Positions 51,921-63,169 of a stretch of DNA of 64,000 nucleotides are shown here, in pieces. This DNA is from Oscheius sp. JU75 (lineage: Eukaryota > Nematoda > Chromadorea > Rhabditida > Rhabditidae), in contig JASJZC010000007.1 of assembly GCA_037178855.1 (NCBI GenBank), forward strand, positions 3,596,001 to 3,660,000, in the 5' to 3' direction. The first letter of the stretch is position 1, and each line of letters begins with the position of its first letter. The translations under genes and the position numbers were made by a program. The notes beneath the pieces are model-generated. The model saw nothing but the letters and a program-made list of their open reading frames with translations, had not been told where the DNA came from and did not search any database.

Positions 51921-53493
51921 ATGGCTGAACGCGTGGCGTCGTATTTGCTTTTGGGTCTAGTTTACTACTGTAATTGCAACAACTGGACAGAGACCATGAT
52001 ACAAGATAGCGAAAAAAATTTTTCTAAATATCAAGTGCTTGCAGAAGAAAAAGAAATCTTTCTGATCCACAATGAACTTCTGTTCCAAGACGTTTTCCGT
52101 GATTATGTGCCTAACATACCACCTGTTTTTACCAAAAGTGAATGTTTTATACAATTTTGTACCTTTAATTTCAGGATGCTTCAATCAAACTTGCACTGAA
52201 AACTCAAAAATATTTAAGGATTCTATTGAAGTGGTTTTGCAACAAGTCAAAATAGTTGATGTGGTTTGAAGTTTCTAGTTCATCTAAATTAATTCATTTC
52301 AGGATCCAATGAAACAGTTGATGACCCTTTTCTTCACTTACGCTCTGGTAAAGGGCTCTGGTAGTTCTTTATTAAGCAAAAGTTACAGGTATGGTTTGAT
52401 CCTCGACTGAGATGGGAACCAGGGGAATATCACAATATTTCCATACTCACTGTTCCTAGAAAACGAGTATGGATTCCCGATGTCACTCCGTTCGACAGCA
52501 CCGTGGTAATGGACACTCGATCAAAACGCAACCAATGGGCTAAAGTTTCACCCAAAAAACATGGAACCTTCATTTGTTTCAGATAACGTACTATGGCTTG
52601 TGCTACTTCGTTCAATCGACTGTGACGTCTATCAACTGTGTTATGGACGTTTCTAATTTTCCTTTTGACAGTCATAACTGTAGCGTAAAACTTCTGTCGT
52701 ATTCTCTTGATACAGAGGAAGCACAGCTGAATGCTCAGATTTCTCCACAAGTCAATGCCACAACGGCTGTAGGGTTTTTGTCTCACGATATAAATCTCTT
52801 CAGACAAATGAAGAATGGGATGTTACAAATATAACCTCCAAAAATGGCATCATTTTTCCTAATGAATCGCCAACCCAACAGGTTCTTTTTAATGTTAAGA
52901 GCTCTCACATTTTTCATACAGAACGAGTTCACGTTTACTGTCAAACGAAACTTCAACTTCTACATGATGATGATAATTGTGCCATCCTTCACTCTCACCT
53001 TCATTTGTATGGCAGGATTCTTTACTACCAACTTGGAAATTGACGACAGTGTGAAGGTAGCAAATAAAAAAACTGATATCAGGAAATAGTGATTAAGTAT
53101 GAAATGGGTCTGACTACTATTATGTCGACCACGGTTATGATAGGAATCGTTTCGGAGCTGATCCCGAAAACCCAGTACATTCCAAAACTTAGTAAGTGAT
53201 GTTACTATGAAATCAGCATTAAACCAGCCCTCTACGTCTGTCTAAATCTATTCTATCTGCTACTTGCAACTACAGTGGTCATCTGTGCCCCAAAACTGTG
53301 GCAGTTTATTTCGCTCATGTTCACAAGTTGCAAGAACCACAAGAGAGGCTGGTTTCGTCGACATTTTTGGTTCTTCCGCGGAATCTTCACATTTATTTGT
53401 CTTCTCTGCTTCGAATGGATGGTTTTTAGTAATTTGGCTTCGTTTTTGGGAGATACGTCCATTCTCGGAATGATATTAACTGGTTTAAGCTGA
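51921..53493 (+). CDS. Cys-loop ligand-gated ion channel subunit (first of tandem pair)
   Basis: Exons 51921-52137, 52175-52263, 52303-52347, 52389-52544, 52583-52768, 52804-52881, 52922-53056, 53083-53191 and 53228-53493 give 426 residues. A signal peptide (MAERVASYLLLGLVYYC) leads into the ligand-binding domain with the Cys-loop INCVMDVSNFPFDSHNC (13 residues between Cys) and the WIPDVTPFDS segment. Four helices follow: M1 NFYMMMIIVPSFTLTFICM, M2 GLTTIMSTTVMIGIVSE, M3 LNLFYLLLATTVVICAP, M4 FTFICLLCFEWMVFS. No adjacent Cys pair of alpha-type nicotinic subunits is seen in loop C, so it may be a non-alpha or orphan LGC subunit; ligand and ion selectivity are unknown. An in-frame ATG at 51879 would lengthen the protein. 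AATAAA at 53515-53520. Confidence 0.92.
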
Positions 53494-53514
53494 AATCAGT
53501 TTGTGATGCCTGAA

Positions 53515-53623
53515 AATAAACATTTATTTGGACACTCTTTGTTCGTCTCAACCTCCGCAAGCTTTCAGTCCCGGATGAACCCTGAAAGGAAGAAGCTTAG
53601 GTTTCAGTTTGCCAGTTCATTCA
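53515..53623 (+). promoter_or_regulatory. Operon-like intercistronic region
   Basis: The first receptor gene's AATAAA (53515-53520) is followed within about 55 nt by a 3' splice site (CTTTCAG ending near 53572) and another (GGTTTCAG near 53607) just before the second gene's ATG at 53624. This spacing is that of SL2-type trans-spliced operons in nematodes. Trans-splicing is inferred. Confidence 0.6.
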
Positions 53624-55305
53624 ATGTTCTTTCATCTCCTCCTCTGCTTTTTTCCGTGTAAAGGTGATAACTTAACAGACGCGACAATTGCTCTTCTCGA
53701 AGGAGATGGTATGTTAACTGAAATGAAAAAATGATAGTATACTTCAGAAATCCGGAGCCAGTTTGTTCGAGAAAATCAACGACTATACCATCATATATTT
53801 GATAGATACAACAAGGAGCTTCCTCCAGTGTATACCAAACGAGATAATGTGAACCTGACTGACATTATTAAACCAGAAAGTTATGACATTCCTCGAAGCA
53901 AAATCCACATAAATTTAGTTTACGCTAAGTTACTAGCAGTGGTATGTATTCTCAAAGGCTGTGAGTATTCGTTCTTCAGGACTCGGCAAGAAGTTTGATG
54001 ACACTCATTTTTGAATACACGATGGTAATTTCAGTAGCCCCATTTCCGTAAGCAAATCTTTAGACTTGGGAGGATCAACGTTTGATCTGGAATCCAGTCG
54101 AATTCAACGGCATTGATCATCTTTATGTGAATAGAAAACGTATATGGGTACCCGAACTGACTCCACAGGACAGGTAAATGTAAAATCTTCCTTAGATTCC
54201 TACATTTCAGTGTGGAGGTAACAGACACTCGTCCGGAATACAAACAATTAGTAACGGTCAGTCGTTTTTAAACCAGATATAGTTTGGCAGGTTCGGTTCT
54301 TTGGACTCGCAGAGTTCTATACTTCGAGTGTAGTTACGGCTAATTGTGAAATGGATGTAAGACAGTAGCCTGTATCTCTCAAAATTTTTTCCAGGTCAAT
54401 GACTTTCCATTTGACATTCAAAACTGTAGCATTCGATTACTGTCTTACACATACAATGTGGCCGAAATCGAGTTGGAAAGCTGTGTTTTCAAAACTGTCA
54501 ACCCAAAAAACACGGTAAGTTTCCCCAGTTTCCTTGCATATCTTTTCAGGGCAACGAAGAATGGGAGGTGTTGAATGTTACATCTGAGAGTCAAATTTTG
54601 GATGAGGCTATCAATCCTGTGCAAGTTGTACGTTTTTTGTGTTGGCATGGTACAAATGACAAGATTGCAGAATCAGTTCACATTCCATATGAAGCGCAAT
54701 GCCAGTTACTACACAGTTCTCATTATAGTACCATCTTTCATTCTTACCTTTTTGTGTATCGCTGGCCTTTTCACCTCTCCGATGAAAGCGGACGACATCG
54801 ACAAGGTAAAATATTGATCATATTAACTGTATTTTTCAGATTGCGATAGGTCTCACAACAATTATGTCTTCTGTAGTGATGATCAGTGTATTATCTCAGA
54901 GCATTCCAAAAACTAAGACCAGTCCAAAACTCTGTGAGTTGTGTGGCAAATAAAGCATTGTTTTTCAGCAAATTATGTCACACTCAACCTATTTGTGGTC
55001 TCTTTTGCAATAGCTGTGTCTATCTTGGTACCGAAGATTGGACAGTTGCTATTTCTCTTCGGAAAAGGAATCAGGTAAAGTCTTTAAGCATCTAAACAGT
55101 TTCTAGACGTTGCTATCGTAAAATTCGAAAGCTTCCAAAGCCTGAGAAGCAGGCAGAGTTATCTTGCTGTCAACGGTTCAGCTGGCTATTCAAGGGAATA
55201 TTTACAGCATTTATTCTGGTCTTCTTCGAGACGATAGTTATTGTGAACCTCGCTAAATTGTTGATCAAAGAGAACACTAAGGATGCATTCGGCATTAGGA
55301 AATAA
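53624..55305 (+). CDS. Cys-loop ligand-gated ion channel subunit (second of tandem pair)
   Basis: Exons 53624-53708, 53748-53941, 53980-54024, 54064-54173, 54211-54256, 54291-54356, 54395-54514, 54550-54624, 54671-54805, 54840-54933, 54969-55074 and 55107-55305 give 424 residues. Signal peptide MFFHLLLCFFPCKG, then WVPELTPQDS, the Cys-loop ANCEMDVNDFPFDIQNC, M1 YYTVLIIVPSFILTFLCIAG, M2 IGLTTIMSSVVMISVLSQ, M3 VTLNLFVVSFAIAVSILVP and M4 GIFTAFILVFFETIVIVN. It is clearly paralogous to the gene before it (same GLTTIMS M2, same WxPxxTPxDS segment, most intron positions shared), so a local duplication. Loop C lacks the vicinal Cys pair here too. The stop codon (55303-55305) lies inside an AATAAA (55301-55306), which would make a very short 3'UTR. 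Confidence 0.93.
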
Positions 55306-55354
55306 ATATTTTTCATACACGATTACACGGTTTGTTTGTTGTCATCAGAAACCA

Positions 55355-55679
55355 CTAATAGGAGACACACACCAGTTCACCAGAGATCCGAAGTTCACAA
55401 CTTGAGTCAAGGGCGTGATAACTCTCCCTAAAAATAGAATAGCATAACCGGTTGTATAGTGCCTGAATCTGTTGATCATTTTTAGTCGCCGATTGGTGTT
55501 GCAACTTTTAATACGAAAATCGTCTCTGCCATTTAGGCATAGGATCAGGTGCAAAACAAGTCTGATGGTCGACGTTGATTTTACAGTCTTAAATTGTCTA
55601 CAGTTTCTTATCAAAAGATTGAAAGCCAGCAAAAAGATAGACGACCCCTTACAAGCGATAGAAGTTGTCAACATTCCAG
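55355..55679 (-). CDS. Tentative small Cys-containing protein, 5' exons unresolved
   Basis: I do not recognise this product. On the minus strand, exons 55653-55679, 55515-55587 and 55355-55427 join in phase to give a C-terminal peptide including CKINVDHQTCFAPDPMPKW and ending SGELVCVSY. The splice sites (GTAAGG, GTATTA donors; CAG, AAG and TAG acceptors) resemble others in the window and the peptide has four spaced Cys, which suggests a secreted or extracellular domain. Upstream exons probably lie between 55680 and 56000 but could not be fixed. A 179-codon open frame on the opposite strand (55472-56011) competes with this model, so confidence is low. Confidence 0.35.
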
Positions 55680-56011
55680 CTGATTGTGTTCAAAGGTCTC
55701 CCTATTGCTTTGCTGCTATTCTTCTTGTTTTCGAGTTCACTGTGATCATGTACCCCGTGACACGGCCTAGAATGAAAACACTCGAGAATAGACGCGTTTG
55801 GCTTGACGAGATAAACCTTAGCAAGTCCCACCCTCGCTTCGAAAGACCAATCCGTCGACCAAATTCACGAAAACAACTTATTTTGAAACACATTGTACTT
55901 TTGTTTATGTTTTTCAGGCCGAATGCATCGGTCAACCACACAATTGATGCTTTCATCACATCATATGCAGCAAAACACAGAACTTCTGAACTGAACAGAC
56001 TAATCTTTTAA

Positions 56012-56884
56012 GAGCCTTCTAGGTATTTGGACCCTGTTTAGCCTAGTTTCACATCTGGAAAAACTTTGGATAAAGTATAACCACAAACAGTATCTGCTTG
56101 CTTCTATTGGAAGCAGCCTTTTTGCGCTTACCCGTCCGTATTTAATAAAAACTTCATTACATTTAAGAACAAAACATTGATGTGATGCTGAAATGGAAGA
56201 TGAATTTTCTTGTGAACAAAAGACACTAAAAGTCTAACAATGGGAAAGTTTGTTTAATAACACTCGTCCTGATCGCACTTGTCAAAATCAGGAAGTGATC
56301 CGGGATGCTGTTGTGATTTTCTCGTTTGTCTGATTACAGCCCGTGCGGGGTCGAAAAACGAAGACTGATGAGTCTGCACTCTCTCGCTGCAAAGTTCAAC
56401 ATCGGCCTGTTTGGCGCCACTTTCTTTGATGAACTGTTATAGTCTTACGACCCCGGAGACAGTCAGTGTCTCTCTTCCCCATAACAGTACTGGTCAATGA
56501 CCGTCCCGTCAGGTGTCTTGCGCCGAATTTGATTCACTACGATCTCTGCTGCAGTTTTTGCGCCGCGGTGCTCTTTGCCCCCTTCGTTCATAAGTCAAGA
56601 CTGCAAAGTGTTTACTACGTCTCACAAATATATAAAAATACACACATACACATTATTAATATATTATGGTGTCATGATAACCCCGGATATATGTTTAGAT
56701 ACAGAAGAAGAGACTTGGATGCCAAGCACTGCTAAAGCTGCTGCTGCTGCACGGTATGACTGATTAAAGGTTGAGACCGGTGTGAGAAAAAGACAGAAAG
56801 ATGATGGCAAGACACATACAATCCACGGAAAACTATGGTACACAGTATGGCCTCGTTGGGGTACAGAAGGAATAAGATTTGGCC
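56012..56884. other. Gene-free region 3' of the nuclear receptor gene
   Basis: No supported gene is seen. An alternating TA/CA-rich run (ACACACATACACATTATTAA) is near 56640-56660. The ORFs at 56466-56763 lack motifs. Confidence 0.5.
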
Positions 56885-59820
56885 TTAATGGACTAGAAGG
56901 ATTTGCTCCATCATTGGGTCATTATCTAAACCGAGCTGTTTTCGTGCTTGCAGAAAGACGGAAATATGACCAGCCACTTTCTGAAAATAGACTTGGTTAC
57001 TAGTTTTTGCTCCCTTTACTGACCGTAGCGGAAGCGATAAGAAGGAGCAAGTGTCCAAATCTCGTCGTGGCTTCCTCTTGTCCAAAACGACTCACAAGGT
57101 GTGCAAATAGAGCACTTTGCACGGATTGACGGGCAACTGAAACAACACAAGGATGAGAAGACCTTGAGATGAGAAACTCACCAATCAAAAGTTCAGCTGC
57201 CGATTCCGGAAGGCCGCACACATTGGGGTCCAAGGCCATGATCGCCTTCAAACAGACCATTTCATTCTCATCAACCTGGAGCCGTTTGAGATGGGACACG
57301 AGATTTGTCTTCATTCCGTTGCGGATCATTCTGTAATGAAACTATTAAACGAGTTTTCACACGTTCCATTGTCAGAAACTGGCGCCACCAATGAAAAGTT
57401 CATTGAGCGAATGTCTATTTCAGTTTTGATGGGAAACTTTTGAATATTTCCTTTTTCGGCACTAAGAAAATTCTATTGCTAGCCGTCTGGACCTAGCTAT
57501 GTTTGCGGCGCATTCGTACTCTAAAGCAAAGCTGAGCCAAGAGGGCGCTTTCCGATGGATTCAATTAGAAGGGCATCCCCCGACCGCTCCAATGGACTTT
57601 GTGTGTTCTCGCTTAGGCTCTCCATGCAGTCGCGCAGAATGCGTCATTGCACTTGGCGGGCTGCTTTGACCTCTGGTTGAACGATTGGACCAGAGGCAGG
57701 CCAGCCTCTGACTCAACTTCCGGCACAACAAGGAACTTTACTCACTCGCTTTTGGTCTGCAGGAGCAGTCTTCGAAGCGGGTCTTGCACATCGGCAGCGA
57801 GCATATTCGAGAAGTCAGAAGTGAGGTAGTGTCCAGAGGGAAGGATAATGGCGTCTTCATGTTTGTAAGAGTGGTATGCAACTGTCAGCAGAGAGAACGT
57901 GGCAGCGCAGTTTTTCACAATGGAGGCCTAAATGATCATTTAGCATCGTGACCTATTTTTTGAATACCTTGATTTCTGGCTCCATGTCGGCGATGGGCTT
58001 GAGTGTATTCACGTAGTCGAAAACCAAAACCAGAAGTCGACGCATGTTTTCAGCTACAACATCCGGTGTTGCCGGTCCCTGGCAGCCATCAAATACCATC
58101 TAAAAAGAATTGCTTCTTGTTCAGTTTTCCGAAATAATCACTTTTGATCTCGAGGTGATCAGTGAAGGACGAATAACAGCATCAATCATTTCTGCATTTC
58201 TGACAGGGTCCACATTGATGACATCTCTCAGTTTCAAGCAGATGCTTTCGATTTCGGCCAATGTCATCATGACGCCTTCATCTTGTGCCGTTGGTCTCAC
58301 TTCCGCAAGGTCGGCTGGAGAAGAGGGCGATGTAGAGGAATCCTCGTGGTCACTCTATATATTGTTTCCATGGACCGAGTAATGTGACAAACTAACGTGT
58401 TTGTCAAAAAGCGAAGTAACTGATAGTTTCTTGACCGGTCCATCATTTTGAATGCGGCGTGGGTTCTTCTGTCTGCCTGTCTTATCACGATCAGGTCTGA
58501 TGGCTGAAAAGTAGAAGATCACTCTTTCATCACATTCACACAAATCTGTTATCGTGAACTGTGCGCTGAGTGACAAAGCGCGACCAAACCACAAGGATCG
58601 CCATCGAGACCGTCGGTGATCGCTTGCGATTAATAAAAGCTTGCAAAAAGTCATGCGCGAGAAAAACAACAACAAATAGGCAACAATTATTACCGTCTGG
58701 TTCCATTCCGACTTCAAGGCACTTCTGGAATCGACACGAACGGCAGACATTGCGACCGGCTGGAAAACGGAGTTTTAATTTCTGTTCTGCTAGCGTCTTA
58801 TCACTCCCGATTTTGCACCGTTGTATGCTCTTCCGCCGTAAACTTTGAACCCTTGCGATAGATACGGTGAATAACAGAGTGAGAAAAACAGAAACACTCA
58901 CTTTTGTCAATGTTGCACTTGTTTTCGTAGCGGCACGAGTAGCACTTTCCAGCTCGAACCGTACGTCTGAAGAAGCCCTTGCAACCTGAAATGTTGAGTA
59001 TACTAGAGTCTCCGAATTGTATTGTCGGATTACGGAATAACGACATGTCATCGATATATATCGGTAATACGCTCTGTAATAAATAAAACAAAAAACGTAC
59101 CGAAACAAGCTGTGACTCCGTAATGTTTTCCGGAGGCATCATCACAGCAGACAGAGCTGAAACGTCAAATTATTCTTGTACAGGAACACGTGTTCTTATT
59201 CTGCAAGGAGTTTTCGCCCCCGGACTATGTGTCATAGTAAATTTCGCAGGAGAACATCTGTCTGCTGCCTACGGCTACGAAAGAGCATCTTTGGATGTAA
59301 TGGCGGCTGTCAGGAAGGTCCCCAGGATCATAGGTCAAGAGAGCTCTTGGTCATCAGTTTCGCCTAGGCTAATATGGCTTTAAAGAGCCGCTAGAGCAAT
59401 TAACTGGCTAGAAGAGAGCCGTAGTTGCTCAAACACTTAGTATATGTGATGAAAACACTTGAGGATGTTTCGAAGCACTTTTTGGTCTACTTTTTGCCCC
59501 CGCCCAATTAACACGATGAGGACGCCGAATGCTTGGACAGGGAAGGAACAGCTCGTAAGAAAAACGTAGCCCTAACAGGATGGAATGTGGTGGCAGAGAT
59601 TCGAAATAGCGCTTATTCATCTATTTTACAATCCAAATGACTGAAAATGGAGCACAACTCACCATATGGAAGGCTCTTCTGTGGGATTGACTGAAAGCTT
59701 GGGAGAGAAGTCTGCGATTTCCTGCTTGAGAAGACTCTCCATGTTGAAGGCAGTTGCGTTGGGGCCACAGCCCATGAGAGCAGCGAAGGCGAAGGCAGCG
59801 GTTGATGCACCGTCAGACAT
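56885..59820 (-). CDS. HNF4-like nuclear hormone receptor
   Basis: A ligand-regulated transcription factor. The start MSDGASTAAFAFAALMGC (59820) follows a 3' splice site. The DNA-binding domain is split by introns: CSVCCDDASGKHYGVTACF near 59098-59145, GCKGFFRRTVRAGKCYSC near 58912-58987, and GRNVCRSCRFQKCLEVGMEP near 58700-58760. All eight zinc Cys are present; the usual CGD is CCD here. The P-box is FGCKGFF. The hinge reads IRPDRDKTGRQKNPRR. The ligand-binding domain covers VMMTLAEIESICLKLRD, VKNCAATFSLLTVAYHS, ILPSGHYLTSDFS and MVCLKAIMALDPNVCGLP. Splicing GTCAGT at about 57024 to the acceptor at 56981 adds the last exon (56885-56980) ending DNDPMMEQILLVH, which supplies helix 12/AF-2; without it the protein stops at 57003. 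The family includes C. elegans NHR-31/NHR-49 relatives that govern lipid metabolism. Confidence 0.9.
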
Positions 59821-62107
59821 GCCTGCGAATTGGGAAGAATGTTCAAAGACCACAAGCGACCGGGCGGGACGTCGCTTGCGGCACCGCCCCACGGTGGCCG
59901 CGCGACGACCAAAGATCCACCCCATTGCGACGTTTGCACTTTGAAAACTGCTGCACAAGTGGAATCAGCAGATAAGGTCACTCTGTGTGACCACTGCATC
60001 AAACACAACATTTTTGAGTAAAGTACAGTCGCCGTAGCAGGATGAATCTTTCTCCCCGGGATAAAAGAAGAAGAGATGATAATAGGGAGATTGGAATGCG
60101 CGCTATGCGAGAGAGTACAGTTACAGAGCGAGACTGGTCAAATTTCGTCACAAGCTGAGCTGACACCAATGGGACCGGTCGCTTTAGTCATGATTTCTGT
60201 GGGGGAGATGGAAGTGAAACCCCTTCACATTATTCTCGCCCAAGGAAACTACAGTTTTTATCTGTACATTCCGGCTCTTAGATCATGGGGTTCAAGGAAC
60301 GGGCACTTTGTTGCAGAGGTGAAGAAGCTGCTCTTGCGCTCGACTTCGATAAGCCGTATGATCTTTTGCTTCTAGAGTGACAGCAATAAAAAGAGGGGGG
60401 CAAAATGAAGCCATTCTGCAATTCAAGCAACACATGACTTCTTTGGTAAACATCCGCTGTCGCATGCTGATACAGGACTCTTCCTTTCTGCTTATTTTTA
60501 ACTGTAAACACGGTCAATAACAATGGAAGTCATTGTTCTATAGAAGGTGATTCTAAAGATCAATACGCTGTTTGAAATACTAGGAAAGTGTATGATGTTG
60601 ATGCGGGACCGTCGGCAGACAAGGGATAACATAATATGTGAACTTTGTTAAGAGGATGCATTCGTCGCATGGCGTCTTCTGTGGGATGGTTTTACCATAT
60701 TTGAGCAGAGAACACAACCGAAAAGACCAGCAACAGATGATTTTACGGTTTTTGTCTCCTACGCCCGCTACCCTCCGCTTTGCCAATGCTGTACACTCGA
60801 TATGTAAAAAGAGTTCCGCGATTATAGTTTTCCTGCTAAAAAGGCAGTGGAATAGTTACGATATTGATAGAGTCCGACTAAAATACAGTGATTATTATAA
60901 GACATTTCCGACCGAGAAACAATGGCTCTTATCGGCGGGCTTATGATTCAGTTGTTCCTATTTGCGGAAGTACAAGCTGACTGTGTGTTTTTTCTCTGGT
61001 CTTTTATGGGATGCATCAAGGATAAACTTCTTCATAAAATTGCGGTCCTATCCGACCAGGAAAATGAAACCAATTGGTCAATGGGAAAAAGAGTAGAGCA
61101 AAGCTAAAGGGCAGCGCCAATTGTTCGTCGGAAAGACCAGAGGTCGCAGTTAAGGAATGACCGACGGCAGCGTTGATCGCAACAAAAGTGCAGAAAGGCT
61201 GCTTCCCGGAAATGCCGAAGTTGTTTGTCTAAGCGCCGACAAATAATTTGGGTAAAGGAGAATGAGTAGAGTCGTTTTAGAGGGAGGTATGTTGTTCCGA
61301 GAGGGCCTTTGGACCCACCCCCGCCACAGATGGCGCCTCTTTTCGACTGCTTCGTGTGATTCACCTTCCGACGAAGGTCATATGCGTGGTTGGCCAAACA
61401 GGGATCAAACAAACATGACTTGTAGTCGATGCCCTCCCTGTCGCCGGGGAAGACCTGTCCGCACAGTCATCACACGCAAAAGTTGACTCTTCTGTCACGG
61501 GAGCGGCTTCAGAACCCAGTCCATGAGTAACAACAGACCGTCGCGGAAATAGATCTCGTGACATTCTGATCGTGCGATCGCTTATGTTTGCAATGCTTAC
61601 GTGCAAAGTAATATTATCACTACGTATTTAGGTATAACTATGTGTGGGCCATAACTAGTAAAAGTGATTTCTATGATGTTCAAAAAAGCATCAAAAACCA
61701 TTGCGTCAAATCCTTCGAAAATATACATTGCTACCTCCAGAAGCAACTGCTCTTTGAACATACCTCACTAGAGACCAATCGTTACTTCCTCAGTCCTAAA
61801 AGCAGCACAGAAAAACCGAAGGCTGCGAAGAGTAGGACAAAATAGGACCGAGAATATCAGTTGCGCCCAAAGAGCGAGGTCAACTGTTATTTTACAGAGA
61901 CTCTTTCACCTATGAACTAGCTAGGATTTCGAGCCCTGAGTAAGAAACTAACTTTTATTCGTATTTAAGAGAGAGAAACATGATTTCCGCAGTTCGTGCA
62001 CGTAGCACGGACTCCCAGACAACGCAATAAAAGTAATTTCAATTATACCAGGTGAGAAAGAACGCCTTGTAAATTTACCTAATTAATATGGAGTGATAAA
62101 AACTAGC

Positions 62108-62137
62108 GAAAGTGTATCGACTTAGCGATACACTTTC
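62108..62137. repeat. Perfect 12-bp inverted repeat with 6-nt loop
   Basis: GAAAGTGTATCG and CGATACACTTTC flank ACTTAG, forming an uninterrupted hairpin in otherwise unstructured intergenic DNA. It could be a binding palindrome or a small foldback element. Confidence 0.85.
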
Positions 62138-63119
62138 ATATTGCAACAGAGATCCATGACCAGTCAGTGATGCTGAATTAAGCGCATGATCCTGATGTAT
62201 CTGCGGAAGTTACCTCCACTTTCTATTCTAGTTGCAGCACTCTATTTTTATCATTGAACCGGCTTACTTTGAAGTTGTTCGACAGGTTGCCTAGAATATG
62301 CGTGTAGAGCCATTTGAATAGTTTCCATTGGGGAAGAGTGCGACTGTGTTGAAGTAAACGATGGCACGGGATTTCAAGCTAAGAGTGACTTGAAAACAAC
62401 TTGAGTCTGATCATTATTCTCTCGCTAACAAACAGCGTCCGCATGAATTCCGCCCATCTGTTTAAGGGAAAACACTTTTGAAATGCCCCAAACTCACCAA
62501 ACATCGTTGTTGTTGAACGGTCTCCTATTGGTCAGGACGACAGCCTTCTGGCAAGCTGTTTCTCTCGGAATCTCGGGTTATACAAAGGAACGGCACTTGA
62601 GTCACGTCCTGCAACAGTCAGCATTAGGAAACGGCCGTTGAATTCTCGTAAAACGGAAATGCAAAAGTTGCGTGTTTCTTTTGGTACAAACCGGGCCAGT
62701 ACGATTTGGGTGACCAGTCGGTGAGAAAATGGAAGAAAGATATGACTCTATTATCGTGCTGGGAGCGTCGAGACTGAATCAAAAGAGATTGCAAAAGACG
62801 AATGAGCTGGCGAAAATAAAAGCAGAGCCATGTGATGACCATAGGTCGGATGTCTCGCCCTTGCTCTGAAGAGAGAAAGTGGAACGATCATCGAGATTAA
62901 CAGGGGCTGCTCTGCACTACAGCAAAGAGTACGGTAGGCCACTTTTAGAGCAGAAAGAGTCTACGCGAAAGACCAGGTGCACTTTTGTTTTTGTCTACCT
63001 TTGAAACGAAAAATACGAGGTGCTGTAGATTCAGCCAAGCTGATCTTTGTGTCTGTTTGCTATTTCGCGTGTTTTGCCACAATAGACGCGCAGATGTCCT
63101 CATGGCATGGGAGTTCCTA

Positions 63120-63169
63120 ATAGTATAGTGTATATGCCTAAGAATAACAGTATAGTGTGTATGCCTAAG
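63120..63169. repeat. Two-copy tandem repeat of about 27 bp
   Basis: AGTATAGTGTATATGCCTAAG is followed after six bases by AGTATAGTGTGTATGCCTAAG, identical but for one base. No function is evident. Confidence 0.85.

Noticed and set aside
53624-55305. Idea that the second receptor is a pseudogene because of its many short exons
   Set aside because: All twelve exons join in phase and all four helices and the Cys-loop are intact.
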